A DNA stretch of 64,000 nt from Chrysaora quinquecirrha (Eukaryota; Cnidaria; Scyphozoa; Semaeostomeae; Pelagiidae), in NCBI GenBank assembly GCA_014526335.1, contig JACTAT010000154.1, positions 224,627-288,626 of the forward strand, written 5' to 3'. Made by a program: the position numbers and the translations under genes. The notes beneath the pieces are model-generated. The model was not told where the DNA came from and did not search any database. It saw nothing but the letters and a program-made list of their open reading frames with translations. This document shows, one piece after another, positions 23,296 to 37,185 of the stretch (positions are counted from its first letter, which is position 1; each line of letters starts with the position of its first letter).

Positions 23296-26200
23296 CTGTA
23301 CGGAATAAGAGTGATGTTGAGTGAGTGAGTTGAGTGAGTTGAGTGAGTTGAACATGAGTGATGTTCCGCCCAAGTTTTACTTATGAACAACTACATCTGC
23401 GGCTGTCACCCGTTCTGAAACAAAAGCGCATACAGGTAAAAAGCCTGCAATTGAACTGACGAGCCTTCCCGTGACATTACCATTTTCATTCTTCGGCGGC
23501 ACATCCCTATGAAGCTCGGTGAAATGACCCCCCGGGTGGAATGCTCAGAATTATTGGGGGAATTTGTGTCACCCTCCTATAAAATGCGCGCCTTTCCAAA
23601 TCCCCGTTACATAGAACTCGGAGTATTCCAAATCCTGTTATGGCATGAAGCTGTGAACTGACTGCAAATAATCAATTCTACCATAGTCGATGATTTTACG
23701 AATGAACGGCAACATTATAGAAAGCTACAAGATTTCCATTTTCCGAAACAGACCTCAAATTTCCGAAATTTTCCCAACTTCCCAAGCAAGGCCCCCCACC
23801 CACGATGTAATAGGGATCGATGAAGACTTCTGTTTTACGTGCGAAGACACGGAGCCAGGAATACGACTTTGTACGACATTATCATGATTCAAGACTGACT
23901 ACAATTTACACTACTTACAACTTAAATACATTTACTAACGGAAATAATTACAGAGAGAACAAAGGAACTAAAGAAAGAGAGAAAGTCCATACATTAGAAT
24001 TAACATGATAGAGAGGCTGTAATTAGGCATGCTGTCCTGCTACAACGACGCTTCTGAATGTAAGCATTGCGTCACCTTTGCCTAAACATCGCATACATTA
24101 TGAATACGTACCAGGCTCGGGCTACAAATATCAATAAACTTTTGCTCAATCCTGAGTTAATCAATTGAAGGAAAAAGATGGTTAGCCCAGACTGGAAAAC
24201 ATGCAAGTTTTGGCCTACGCGTATTTGCGACAATTTTGGAAAAACAATAGATCAATTAACATGACAATAGGTCAAACAATAGTTCGAACCCTCACTGCTA
24301 GCTAGTAGCCGTTACAGACTTCCAACTCGTACACAATCAACAAGGAAACAAGGTCCACTGGGAGAAGCGAAGGAGGTCGTACATTTTACGTTGTTGTTTG
24401 GACGCAAAAAATTTAAGTTAAAGTATTGAAAAAGCTGCAAAGCTGTATGTCGCTGTATTTGTCTGTCATCCCGCTTTATCTCATCTCCTTAGTGAGTTGT
24501 GTATTTCGAGCGGCATCTTGGTATAAATGCCGCTTTCATTCCCCCCTATAGGTTAATACCGAAAAAACCGAAACCCTGTCAGGAAGCTGGGCGCTTGTGC
24601 AGTAGCCAAATGAGATGGCCTCCAAAGGGCTTATGGAGCGCATGCATTTCCCTTATAAGCCCCTCCAGCCAATAACCCGCTAAGTGTCCTACAAGTCAGT
24701 TACTGGGAGAAAAAAATTTCCGCCCCACTGCATACACCCCTTCTGTACCCGACCCTCGTGCCTCAGCTACCCGTTAACTGCCTGACCACAACAAACACTA
24801 TAGTTGGTGGCTAATGCACCAAAAACGTGCATTTAATATTGTTCATCTTGTAATTTCGGACGGGTAAGGGGGTAATAAAAAACTTCTTCACCTGTGCCTA
24901 GTGCCTGACAATGACATCTTGAGACATAACGTGCAAGATGAAAAATTTCAGTGTGATAAACTAGAAACTGACTGAACAGAACATCCATACCTTACGAGTA
25001 AAAAAACTTCGATAGGTAATGCTCTGGTAGGCCAATCGAGGCACAGACAACACGTCTTACTAGTCTTGTTACATTATCAACATTATCACACTATCTACAT
25101 TAATTAAGGTTCAAGTATTTCTATAAGCAAGTGCTTCATAAGGAAGGTAACACGGATCAGACTGCTTAATATGTTAAAAAATACGAAGTCTTTCAATGCA
25201 GAAATTTAAAATTTTGCATGTTAAGCACAATTAACGATGGAAGAGTGTACAACAAGCGTGTAGGGATTTACAGCGGAATTTTCAGTACTGAACTTGCTTA
25301 TAAAAAACTGCGTGTAGAAATAATGATCAATCTCTATCAACATAAGGAAGTCTCTGCATTTCACTATATAAGATATTTATGTCAATTCTGCTAATTCTTA
25401 TGGATACGCGTTTTTTTTTAAATAAGAAAGTGGTTTATAAGAAAGTAATGCTCAACATCTTGTTTAAGAAAGTTCAATACTGGATTCTTGAAACTTTCAA
25501 TACTGGCCCAAAAAAAACTTTCTTATAAAAAAAGAAAAGGTGTAGTGTAATTCTCTACTCTACTTCCAAGTAATTCCATGGTAATTCTCATGCATGCACG
25601 ACCTTTGCGCTTTTGTAATTCTGTCCTGATTGATAAGGAACCTGAAAAATATTGATAAGACAGAACAAAGACACCACTCTTCATTTATTCCAACGCTCTT
25701 TAAGAAAGACCCGTTCGGTGAAGCAACCGCACTTAAAGTGAAAATTGAGCATTCCGGCTGCGAACAATAATACCACGGGAGTAATCCCTTTGTACAATAC
25801 TGAATAGAATATACTATTTACCTAATCTCCAAGCCAAACTCACAGTGTCACTTGGTTGTTATTGTCGTCATTGTCATGTCTCATGTTCCACGCTCTTCAT
25901 CTACTATATTACTACATACTATAAAAATACTACTATATTACTACATACTTATATCAAGATAAAATAAAGAGATCTTTATTTCATCTTGCTTATATACATA
26001 CTATATCTTCCACATACAAATATTGATAAAATGGTGCGTTCTTTTAGGATCTTTCGCTGCCATTTTCCTTTTACCGGAGGTTTCCGAGAGATCGAAATCA
26101 TGTTAATGTCGATAGCCCTGGAGACAATCGGTGAATTTGTAGGCTCCTACCAAACCCTACTTATTTTACAACTAGAAGATTCCACAAAGAATCTCTATTC

Positions 26201-26355
26201 CGATTCAGCATGTTCAAAGTCTACTGTTTTCAAGAAAGGGCGTTTTTTGGCGTGCGTGGAATCCGAAGCCTCCAGGGTCTCCTTTCTCCTGAATGGAACT
26301 GTATGTCCTAAAAGAAGGCACCCATGAAAATGAAGGAAGTAACAATTACAGCATT
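23296..26355. other. 3-kb gap, microsatellite and MITE pieces, no supported gene
   Basis: A short GAGTGAGTT repeat lies at 23320-23352. A fragment of the hAT-like MITE (CGGCGGCACATCCCTATGAA and a CCCCCCGGG run) lies near 23495-23545. At 25405-25545 TATAAGAAAG-type inverted pieces belong to the A/T-rich MITE family also seen at 48023-48320. No exon with adequate splice sites was found. Confidence 0.45.
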
Positions 26356-29300
26356 TTACTCCAGTTTCACGATGCGCAAAAACATGTCCCTTGTAATTTT
26401 CTTTTTACCGTCTTTGGATATTCTTCTCTTCTGCTCATCAACAATCCTTTCATTCTGATAATATTCCATCAGATAATTGAAAAGAAATGAACAGGGAAGC
26501 TTTGAGTGGTAGCACTTCGCAATCGTTTGTCTTTCTTTGCTTTATTACGTGCTTCTTGGACTGATGTGCGAATTGTTGCGGCTTGCGTGCATAGATCGAT
26601 ATCGTGGAAGGAACATAGCTCAGACTTGTGAGGGTTTTTCGTCGAATGGAATCTGTCACCAAGCACAAAACGCCTGGAAGTTCCTGACACTGGATGAATT
26701 AAATCATCTTCATTTCCTTTTGCATTTCTTTTCCTCACCGGCCGGTATTCAGACGTCACAACGAATGGAAAGTTTTGGTCCTGCGAATAAGAGTTGCACT
26801 TTAAATTTTGTACTCAAATTAACACCTTTTAACTTTTCAAAAGAACGAAGGAGACAAAGTTCAGACTTCACATTGGAGGAGTTGTTGCGTATGACGTGGG
26901 GAGACATGGGCAATCCAAATAGTCGCTTAAGGTCATAAGCTTTGACACGAAACATAGGTGTCATCAAGATTGGAACGAGAACAAACCCCGGACAATGGGC
27001 TTGAAATTACGCGGAGTATACTTGAATGGAGAGTGCAGAATGTTCACCAACTGGCAGCATCCACTGCAATAAGCATCAATTGCAATTTACAAACATAGTT
27101 GCTAGCATCCAAGATACCAATACAAATCTGAGATCGAGATAACTATATGGTATTATACTTGCCTTATCTGGAGTACAGCCAGGCTTTGGTTCTTGAAAAC
27201 ATCCATCAAATTTCCCCCATAGCCTCCCTGTCAATTCTGGTTCTCTTAAATTCATATGTCTGACTAGTGTGCATGCAGTATCACAAACGAAAGTAATGGG
27301 AGGGCATTTCAGAGAGAGATATATATCTGCAGCATCTCTAACAGATTCCGTCAGTGTTATGAACTTTGAAGCGATGTTACACTGAAAGAAAGGAGGAAAT
27401 TGTGTAATCAATAGTCAAAATAAGTAGAGCGTCGGTAATGATGGTGAAATGCTTCCTGACGCTAACGCCACCTGGGTGCTTTTTGCGCAATCTATTGACA
27501 GCATAAACGTTATTTTCAATGAACACATTCACCTCCATAAGTGGCATGAATCTTTGAAAATTTCACTTAACACTATAAAATCGATCATTTCAGACTCTTC
27601 TCCTGCTACTGTTCATGGTGGTTTTCAACCCGAGGACAAATATCGTGCTACTCAAAATATTTCGGGGTCGGGAATGCCGTGTCAAATAGTGGAAGACCCA
27701 ATTCGTAGGTCATCATAGTCACAGGTTGTGATATCTTAATAAAACTCATACTAATAATACAATGCTACTATCAGCAAATCTGCATCAATACCTATTTTAA
27801 AGATTATCAGCGTCGACGATAACTTAATGATCGTTCTGGGTCACATATGCTACTAGAAAAAAATATTGTCGCAAATATTTCAACGGTAATTACTCCCTCT
27901 TGTAAAGTAAACTCGTTAAATATGGAGTAAATGTTTAAAATACATGGAAAATAATTGAATGCGAAAGAAGATAAGCAGAATTAAAAATAAGGTGACAAAA
28001 TATCCTTCTATTGAAACAGGCTCAATTAGATACCAACCCCGTGCCTGCAGACAACATGATAGAATCCACCAGTGCGTCCTTCTACTTTCGTGAACCCATG
28101 ACAAGGGGAGTTTCCAACAATTATTGACGCGTAAAGCTTCTGAATTAAAGAACGAAGGTAGTCCTGTGGAAGTTGAAAGAAGACGCAATCCTTTACTACT
28201 GCAATTATAATCAGAATTACAGTTTTGCTAAATAGGTAATCTGCAACACTGCACATTTTCTGGCATCTCACAAACAGCAAGGAGAGAGGTTAAAATTTTT
28301 AAGCAATGAGATAAATGAAATAAAACAGTAGCTTACATTTGATTTTCCAACAAAACTTATTTTACAGTACTGGCATATCTGCTCCAGTTCAGGTCGGCCA
28401 ACGCTTGCCATTTTCGACAAATCTAAGTCATGTTCCTTTAAGAATTTGCTTAGTAACACAGGATCGCCTACAATGTAAAGAGATTTTTTTCAGCGTAAAA
28501 GACATGAATCGCGGCAAGAAATAAAGGAACGTCTAACTTCATTGTCAAGGCTTCTTCGGACCTTGCAATAAGGTGCTGCGTAAGACATTACCTATTATGT
28601 TTTTTGAATCCTTCTTTGGCAGATAGATACTCTCCTTCTCTTTCTCTGTGTTTATATTTTCTTTCAGTAAAGCAGGAGCAATAATCGAAGGGATGCTTGC
28701 CATGCTAGTTTCAAACTTTTTTGCACAATGTGAAAATAAGCACTTCTCAAGCAAGTGAAACTTTATTTTCTCCAGAAACTCATCCAGTGAAGGTGGTGAT
28801 AGAATCTCTTCTGTCGATTGGGTTGTCTGCAGTCCAGGCGATTCTGATTGTTTTAATTCGGTGATCTAAGAAACGTTAAGGAACACAAATAAGATACCCC
28901 AAATCTCTCTATTTTACTTGCTGCAGAAGTATTGGTTTAAAAAAGCATAGGGTGCAATTATCACAGGGTGTGGAGGGGAACTTACCTAAGGATAGGGACA
29001 GGGGACGCACTAGCGAAGATGCACTGTACAGTAGAAGTGGCATGGTATCGGGTTGATGTAGGAGCGGAAAGTAACAAATCATGTAGTTGGGGGAACTCGG
29101 ACAACAGGTCCCATGCCGCTGTCAGTGTTAGACACACTAGACGAGACGAGTCTCTGGTTTCCCCTTCTCAAAACTTTCATTTTGAGACGGAAACATTATT
29201 AAAACAACAACAACAACAACATAGAGCGAAGTTGTACAAAACAATAGTTGTTGCTGTTGACTAGACTTACTACACGAGTCGTAGTCTTCGCTATTGAATT

Positions 29301-32103
29301 GAATTGCTGGACGCTCAAACTAACTGAAGCGAAACAACAACAACATCAATTCAATTCAATGTGAGCGAAAGCAAGGGACTTGGGACAAGTCAAGCTGTTG
29401 ACAGAACATGAGAGCACGCATACTATGGCCTAGCTAGTAGAGGAATTATGTCCATTAAGAATCACTACAAAGAGAAGCAATGCATGTCTGATGGCGGTGG
29501 CGGTGGTCTGGTGGCAGCCTGCGGTATGTTAGATGTGAAAGGAAAGTTGTGCTTACCCTACATACATACAGGCTATTAGTCTTTTTCAACTCTATATCTA
29601 CTATTATTTTACGATGCGGGAGGGTAGGTACGTATCTATTAGACATTTTTAGGCCTACATCTGAACAACAGAGAAGATTCCAATTCTACAAACATACCTC
29701 GGAAATTCTGCAGCAAATTTTTTCATTTCCGTCACCATAGTATACTTCTCCAACAATACCACATAAACCACAAATAACGTTGTTCAAATCTCGTTTCGTC
29801 AATATTTCAAAAGTGTAAAAGGCATGATACAGCAACTTTTTGATTTCTGATATCTTGCCATGTGGTGGTCTGCAGGCCTGCCCAACAAATTGAATTGAAA
29901 ATTAGCCCATGAAGTACAAGGAAATGAAATCAACCACATTAAAAGAAATTAAAAGAACCAATTAAAAGAACAAAGTTTGCACATACTCAAGGTTAATGTT
30001 TCATAGGCAGAATATTTCCTGTAGTGGATTATCTTAAATTTCTGGTGATTCAAGAGTCTGAGTATCTTGTAAAGAATTTTTCTTATGAAAAAGGTGTGAA
30101 CTTACCTTTTCTGTCTTTAGCAGCAAAAAATCTATCTTTCCTTCAATAATATTTGAAACAGGTGTCCCAGTTTTGAACATGGCTCGTATTTCCAACAATA
30201 TATCAAAGGTGACAGCTACTTTGTTGCGTACATTGAACAGACCTGAAAAAAATACTATTATTCATGTGTGTATACTTAAATGATTAGGACTGAATATCTA
30301 TTAAAAACAAATTAACTACTGAGCATTTATTTCGTTACTGTGCACTATATCTAAGGTGTGCTCAGCATGGTATATAATTTCTTTTGAAATGTCAAACAAA
30401 TAGGCTATTAGGCATTGAGCAATTTCCCATAAGGCAGATAGGGGGTTACAAGTAATAAGTCCATAATAGCAACATAATACAAATATAATAGTAAAAAATA
30501 GTATCAAGTATATAAAAATGGAAACTGGTTTATTGTAATAACTAATCAAGCTGTGTATAACAATAATCCTCTATTTTTGTGATGTATTATTAATAATCTA
30601 GACATAATAAGGAGATCGGCCTATTCAGTAATTTGCTTCACCCATGAAATGGTTTTCTACAACATAGTAGCAATATGTGACGAGGATATATGAATAAAAA
30701 ATTTCCATGACTCTAACCTTTCTCAAATGGAAGAGCATTATTCACAACTTTACAAGAGCTGTTCTTGCAGTTTTTTACCAGGAAAACAACTTTTTTGAAA
30801 GCATTGTTATTTGATATGTACCAACCATGATCTGTCCTGCTGTGACCATTGGGGAGAACAGCAGAACCCAATTGGCTTTGACAACAAAAACATGTATTCT
30901 GTTCTGGTGCAAGAATATCTGGCCATCTTTTGTGAATGTCAGTAAAATCAATGTGATGCAGGAGATCCACAGGAATTTCGTATGGAATTGAATATTTCGA
31001 TACCATAGCAATTGCAGCTTGCCTTGAATTTTCATTGTCATTATCATTATCTAAAAGACAGGAGGATACCTTTACCATTTGCTTGTAAATGGTGATTATT
31101 GGATCAAATATGGAAAACAATATAAGAATCAATTATGTTTATTATTTGAAGAATGTCTTCAAATAATTCAAGGCAGTCAATTGTTGAATTTCTATTGGCT
31201 AAACTCACTATAATGTTATAGTTTAAAGCAAAGGGGTTTTAAGGTAAATTTGTTAATGAGGAGGAAATTGTATTGAACTTTGAAACAAGAGAAGGGACAC
31301 TTGTTGCTAACAACAGTGTTTTTTACAGTTGCTAGCGAGTTTCATTTAATGTCTACAGTAGACATGAGGCTTTCAGCCTTCCTTCTTGTGATAAATGAAC
31401 CAAAAATCAAAATAGAAATGAAAAGACCAAAAAGGCACTTCATATTTAATTTGGTGTGACTGAATTGAACTGATGAACATTCTCAAGTGAACATTCTCTT
31501 TCAACTGATGATAATTTTTTTTAATGTAATATAATAATTCTTTTTGAAAAGTTGTCCCTTTCCTGAATCTAAGAACAAAGGTCAAAGAAACTAAATGTGT
31601 TAATGAGGAGGAAACTGTATTGAACTTTGAAACAAAATAAGCAATAGTTGTGGCTAGCAACAAGACAGTGTTTGTTGTCTGTTATGGGTGTCAACGGTGG
31701 TGAAGTTGCACCCTGCAGGTAGTTCCTAGGAAGAAATGATAAATTACTCATCCAATAAAATAATGCTCCTGAACTGACATAAAATAATTGGAGCATTGGG
31801 CCTTCACTCTAGGAATTAATAACAACAAATCAAAATGAACTGCAGTCGTCTCCAAAAATGCTGGGACACTTCGATTTTTTAAAAATTCTCGTTCTAAAGA
31901 CGCATACCCCCTCCCTTGACTGATTGTATTGATTGTAGATAGGCAAAATACAGGAACATCTCAAAATGGGCAATAACACTTGATTGTATATAGGTATTAC
32001 GTACCTGAAGCGGCGCTTGCGCTTTCACCAGTAGGCCGAGGAGCGTTGTCCGCATCTGGTTCACTTTCCTGTGGTTCAGCCTAAAAATAAATATAATAAT
32101 ATA

Positions 32104-32137
<34 letters not shown>

Positions 32138-33011
32138 GTAACAATAATAATAACAATAAGTTATATTTATACAGGCTTACTTGTTGAGAATAAAATTTAG
32201 CAGTCAAGGACCTAAGCGAAAAGGATAGGTAAAACAAATAAAAATTGCAGCAGCGTTAAAACTGTACCTGTGGTTCATGTATTTTCTGTGCTAGTATTGC
32301 CAGATGTAAATGCACACAGAGATTTGGTTGGCGAGACTTTTTTGACCTCATTGTTGGTGCCTTGCATGAGCGCGATGCACACTTTAAAAATCTACGATCA
32401 GAGTTCACTGAAGATTCTCTCCTGAACCAAATATGACAAAGCCCAACCTCCATCTCTGTACTGGCCTTTGCAACTGTAACGTAAGAGGAGTCGTCTACTT
32501 TTACCACTGTTGGCATTCGACTTTCGTTGTACTCTTTCATTTTGATTAACATATTTTCTGTGGCATCCTGCAAGGAAAAATCTTCGTCTGTGAAGGCATC
32601 AACCTTGTAAGCTGGATCAGACTCAGATGTCTCAGCTGCAGTTATGTGCTCGCAAGACGGGCTACGTCCAGCACCTTCATTGACACAGGCTGACCTTTCC
32701 GTTAAGCATTTAGAGCAGTAGCATATCTTTTGCCCGCTTTTTCCGCAGATCGTGACGAAGCAGCGATCGTTTTTTGGAGTCGTTCTCACGGAGAAAATTT
32801 TAACGTCATCTCCAAGTGTGGTGACGAGCACAGCTTTCTTGCTACTACACGTCTCGTTTGTCTTAGTTTTCTTCCTGACAAAACTACCGCCAAGAGGAAA
32901 ATTGCAATATTCGCAATTTGGTGGTTTATACCGATTGTAAAATCGTTCGCCACATTGTGGACACGAACCAGATCCACGAAGGTTTCCGGGAACGTTTGGC
33001 CTGGTCGCCAT
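26356..33011 (-). CDS. HMGXB3-like / KDZ-transposase-related protein, frameshifted near the end
   Basis: Exons on the minus strand: 32268-33011 (ATG), 32005-32080, 30718-31050, 30106-30242, 29698-29877, 28592-28865, 28337-28467, 28038-28163, 27159-27381, one near 26890-26990 (uncertain), and a terminal exon 26356-26780. Phases agree from the first to 27159. The N-terminus has CPQC and CEYC pairs (residues about 18-36), further Cys-rich clusters and a CVHLHLAIL zinc-knuckle-like end. Later motifs typical of this family are CFCCQSQLGSAVLPNG, CGLCGIVGEV with YGDGNEK, GRTGGFYHVVCRHG, PITFVCDTACTLVRHMN and VLGDRFHSTKNPHKS. The conserved Asp and Cys residues fit an RNase-H-like fold flanked by the cysteine clusters described for KDZ transposases; vertebrate HMGXB3 shares this region. 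No HMG box was seen. In the last exon the frame ends FPVHFFSII, but the family-like NYLMEYYQNERIV continues one frame over to a stop at 26356, implying one lost base. It is either a decaying copy, a truncated domesticated protein or a sequencing error. Confidence 0.7.
32098..32156. repeat. (AAT)n microsatellite in an intron
   Basis: About 15 AAT/ATA triplets with a few interruptions, between the first two exons of the HMGXB3-like gene. Confidence 0.85.
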
Positions 33012-33730
33012 CGGAAAAAAATTGAGTTTGGTTTGTGATTGCTAAGCGAGTAGGAAGATGTTTTTATTTCTTTGTAATGGTTAAAACAACAGGGTCTCCA
33101 TGGTAATTGAAAACTTATGCGATATCCCCATACAAGCTAAACCAATGAAATGGCCGTCTGCATCTGAAAACCCTAAAATCCCTGGACATCCCCAATCTTT
33201 ATCTCAGCCAATCAGCAAGCACCTTACGAGAGGTTACACATATCTGTAGGCCATGCCTAGGCCATGTGTGTTGACAATGATTTTGAGCAATAAGTTTATC
33301 AAATAGAATAATTCCGCTCTCTAAAGGTGTTTTTTATAAACTTTAAGCTAGAAGGCAGTTTGAGACAAAAAAAAATAATTTTTTTTATTTTTTTTTTAAT
33401 TTTTCATATCTTTTATAGGTCATTAAAAATGGGAAAATGATGCCAGGAAGGCTTTAACAACATCCAAATGAACATGCAGAGGTCCCTTTTTGTATTTTTG
33501 ATACTTTTGGATGTAATTTTGATAATATTTTTGATTTTTTCTTTGTTTTACTCCAATTTGGCCTAAAAGTGGGCGTCAGCTATTTATCAAACACCTGTAA
33601 CTTCGCCCTTTCAATATTTTTTTTGCTGATTCAAGTTGTAATTATGTTGTATGTATCTTATTTGACTATATTGTCCATTAAAAGTGTGATACATTCATTT
33701 TTTTCAATTTTTTAGTATTTGACTTCTATA
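33012..33730. other. Intergenic, upstream of the HMGXB3-like gene
   Basis: No TATA box in a convincing place for the start at 33011. The segment is T-rich around 33370-33560 and holds no exon that I can support. Confidence 0.5.
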
Positions 33731-33895
33731 CCCCTTCCCGCATGATGTTGTTGTACAACAACAATCTCAAAATGTATCAAAATGTGAAAATTTTTTTAAT
33801 TTTCTTGTTTGATACCTATAATAGTCCCAAACTAAGCATAAATCAAGCAAGAAAGATTTTTTTTCACTGAAAACAAAAATTCATGCAGGAAAGGG
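33731..33895. mobile_element. Short TTAA-type MITE abutting a stop codon
   Basis: The left end CCCCTTCCCGCATGATGTTG with TTGTTGTACAACAA and the right end TTCATGCAGGAAAGGG, then TTAA at 33896-33899, match the element at 8784-9177. The left flank reads TATA rather than TTAA. The right-hand TTAA contains the stop codon of the SANT gene, so the element lies exactly at the end of that reading frame and supplies its 3' untranslated sequence. Confidence 0.7.
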
Positions 33896-35385
33896 TTAAT
33901 TAGACTGTTGATCCATGTTTCCAATAAGTTTATTAATAGAACTAAGCATAGACATCCTTTCTTTATGGAAATCTTTTCTTTCTTCCTCAAATGATTTTCT
34001 GTCTGTTTCTCTCCCCTCTTTTTCAGCTTCAAGCGCCTTTTTTACAGCTTTCAATTCATCTTGTAGCTCAGCAATGATCTTATGACTTTGTGGGGGCTGG
34101 CCAGCAAAACCCATTGGGGAGGCATTTTCTCTATGGAATGGGCCAACCATTGAATTGTTCATGTGTTCATGTACACCATCTTGTTTCTGTTGCATTGAGC
34201 TCTGAGTTTTGAATTTCTTAACAGCAGGTTCATAAGAATCACTAGAAGTTATGACAACACCGCCATGACCATTACCATATTCACTCTTGACATTTGATGG
34301 GATTGGACGATTTCTATTCTGTAGCAAAAGCCTTGGCGGTGTCTGCAATGGTGGGTTCAATCCATAAATATCATACAGATCATCATAATGCTGACATGTT
34401 GCAACTGGGTCCCCCCTTTTCATTCTTTCTAATGTCTTTATGTATGTTGCCTTCATGTTTCTGAGTTTTCTGTCGCATTGTTTTGGGGTTGGATTGTATC
34501 CATAGTTTTTTAGCTCTGCTGCAATTTCAGTCCAGACATCTCTCTTTCTTTTATGAGGGTCATTTATTTCTTGTTGTCTTTCCTTGTAAAGTTTGAGCAT
34601 GAGACAAACCTATGGAGAAAACAATTTATTGAGATTATTAAGATAGCCTATAATAGTACATAGTATGACAAAGTTAAAACGTTCAGAGTTTAATACCGCT
34701 GCAAACTGTAGCTTGACAAAAGAATTTTCTATCATATAGTACATAAACTCTTTTATAAGAAACTAAGATTTTTTTCAGAACTCAAAGTTTCTTAATTTTT
34801 GGAGAATTTTGGTACTGAAAGTTTTTTGCAGTTTCTTGGGGATCAAAATTTTTTCAATGCCAAAACATGTAATTGACATATACAATTGGGCAAATAGAAG
34901 AAGCAATACATTGCTTTTAACAAGAGCTTAAGTCGTCTATGTGTCCTTTTTGTGTGGGAGTTTGTCGCAGACAGACGGGTGTTTGTTTTCGCTGGCCTAA
35001 ATGAAAGGCCGAAGGGCAGGGCCTAAATTTCTCTACCAAGCACAACTTTTTCGGAAGGCAAAACGATAACAACCTTTGAAGAATTGATTTTTGGAAGTGT
35101 TGAAATGAAACAAACCTCTTCCTTGACCCAAACATGACTGGAATCATCGACTGAAGCTGAAGAAGCATCGGTTTCATAGACTTCTTGGTCTTCAGGAGTG
35201 CGAACAACTTCGCCGTCGGATTGCTGTTTGAGGATGGTTGTTGAATCAGAATCATCATTGATGCCGCTCGAAGATTGATCAACAAAGACGGTAATCGCCA
35301 TGGTTTGATCATCAGATGACTCAGCCATATGGGAAGCACTCAAATCTACAAAAGTAGGAAAACTCTGTATTGCATCAGATGACAT
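33896..35385 (-). CDS. Myb/SANT-like DNA-binding protein, two exons
   Basis: Exon 1 is 35116-35385 (90 codons from ATG) and exon 2 is 33896-34609, joined in phase 0 to give VWVKEEVCLMLKLYKERQQE. The N-terminal 85 residues are acidic and Ser/Thr-rich, like an activation or linker region. Residues about 86-170 form a trihelix/Myb-SANT-like domain: an initial tryptophan (HVWVKEE), DVWTEIAAELKNYGYNPTPK with the second tryptophan, CDRKLRNMKATYIKTL as the recognition-helix region, then DDLYDIYGLNPP. The rest is low-complexity, ending in a coiled coil (about residues 260-310, IIAELQDELKAVKKALEAE). Such proteins are usually nuclear transcription factors or domesticated transposon accessory proteins; nothing here settles which. 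The stop codon lies in the TTAA at a MITE border. Confidence 0.8.
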
Positions 35386-37185
35386 TTAATGTATTTTAGT
35401 TTATTTCAAGTTGAAAACAGCGAAAAAATGGCGATCACAACCAACGGTAATCAAGAATTCAAGTCTTATGATCTGAGAAGTGATTAGGACGGCTGTCACA
35501 AGAACAATAGAATACCAAACATCTATCACTCTCATCATTCATCATTTATTATCTGATTAATTATGCCCACACATTCTATGGTAATGAGGCAATCACATCA
35601 CACAAATTGATTCATAAAAATTTACAAATTATCAGAACCTTTCTTTTTTGCGGAAATGATTAGTTAAATAAATAACCATCGAATCATTTATGTGAAAAAA
35701 AAACTGTAATTTATTGCAGGATTTCAAAATTTCATATGACGGACTTCCTTCGATCAAGTCATCCTTCAGAATCGAATCAGCCATTGATTTTTTCCAGATT
35801 TTCTGCCCATTTCAGGCTATTCAAACAAAACCAAAATTGCAACAAGGATGTTGCTTTTTCGGCCCGTTTCGGGCTTTCCACCTTCCAGTTTTCTAGTATC
35901 ACCGCCTCCTGCATTTCCATTGGTTTTTCTTTCATTAGCTACAAAAAATAGAAAAGAAAATTGACTTCATAAAAAAGTTTTAGTAGAAAATAAATGTAAA
36001 ATAAGAAAGCTGGTTTTTTTCTAAGTTTCCCAATCGTTAATTCGTTTGCCCCCTTAAGTTTGTTGTGTTTGATGACGTAATGCCTTGTCGATTCACGAAA
36101 TCAGATCGGGGTTGTGCTGGACATTTGGCGGAAACCAAATATGGCTTATATTTGAAACTTGCTAATTTTAAACATGTTGGAGCCGTTCCCAGTTTGATTC
36201 CGAGCTTGCATCGAGTATGTATTTATTTTCTCATATATTTTATTTTACAGAATAACCTCAGTTTTCCAGTTCGGTCCTAAGTGGAATTGGTGAGTGAGAC
36301 GGAGGAGGAAGTGAATGTATGTGGCCTACTTTCCTATAGGTAGACTAGATAGGCCTAAGTATCTAAAAGGCCAAAACTTAGGCCCATTAGACTAGTGGCA
36401 AAGCTAAAGCCTGTTGCCTTTATGTACAGTCAAGACATTAACTGCCTGGTATTTATGCAAAATTTAGGTTTCTTGCTTTAGATAAAGCTAAGCATTTTTA
36501 TTTCTAACTGTGTTTTTTCTTATGAAGAAAATTATTTTTTTCAGATTTCTTCAACCAAACACCCGTATTGTTTTTGGCTCAAGGCCTTTCCTCGCCAAAC
36601 TTCTAAGATATGAGGTATGGTATATATTTTGCATGGTACATGCGCCTTGCAGCCAGATAGCATCATGACTTACACAGTCCTGGCTTGAAACTTTGTTGTG
36701 CGCACCGTAGTTCTTCGGTGCACAATTTCGGCTTAAACAATAGAAAACAATAGCCCCTATTGTTTGGAAAACAATGGCCTTGGGTGTGCAGTGCGCAAAG
36801 ATTCCAGTCTGGTACGCAGTTGCTTGGGGGAGTCAATTCTTAATCACTTTTGCAATTAACACATTAACACAACTCAAACAATAGGTTGGAAAGTTTGCTA
36901 AATGAATAATAGATGTTGAGGTGAAAAACTGAAAAACAATGATGCAAACTGGTTGCCAAATTTTTCTGGAACTGTGCACCTCAATTCATTATGAACATCA
37001 AATTTACCTAATATGTCTTATTTAAATCACCATATAAAGTTCTAACTTCTTAATGTTCATGTATTTTTGCTTATCAAATACAGTTCATTAGTTGTACAAA
37101 AATATGTCGAACAATTTATTGCTTATCAATAACAGTCAAAATGTGATTCTCAATCTTTTCATAGCTCATCTTGGGGATTTTTCAG
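35386..37185. other. Divergent upstream region, SANT gene (-) and phosphatase gene (+)
   Basis: The first coding exon of the phosphatase should lie here but was not fixed. Two candidates: a spliced leader ending at ATGAG before gtatgg (36612), and a short exon ending CCTAAGTGGAATTG before gtgagt (36259-36285), which would splice in phase to give KWNCNISG. Neither gives the usual WFHxN start. Several open frames (35714, 36065) have no domain. Confidence 0.4.

Noticed and set aside
32730..33038. Plus-strand frame opposite the first HMGXB3-like exon
   Set aside because: It is the antisense shadow of a better supported exon with Cys-pair motifs.
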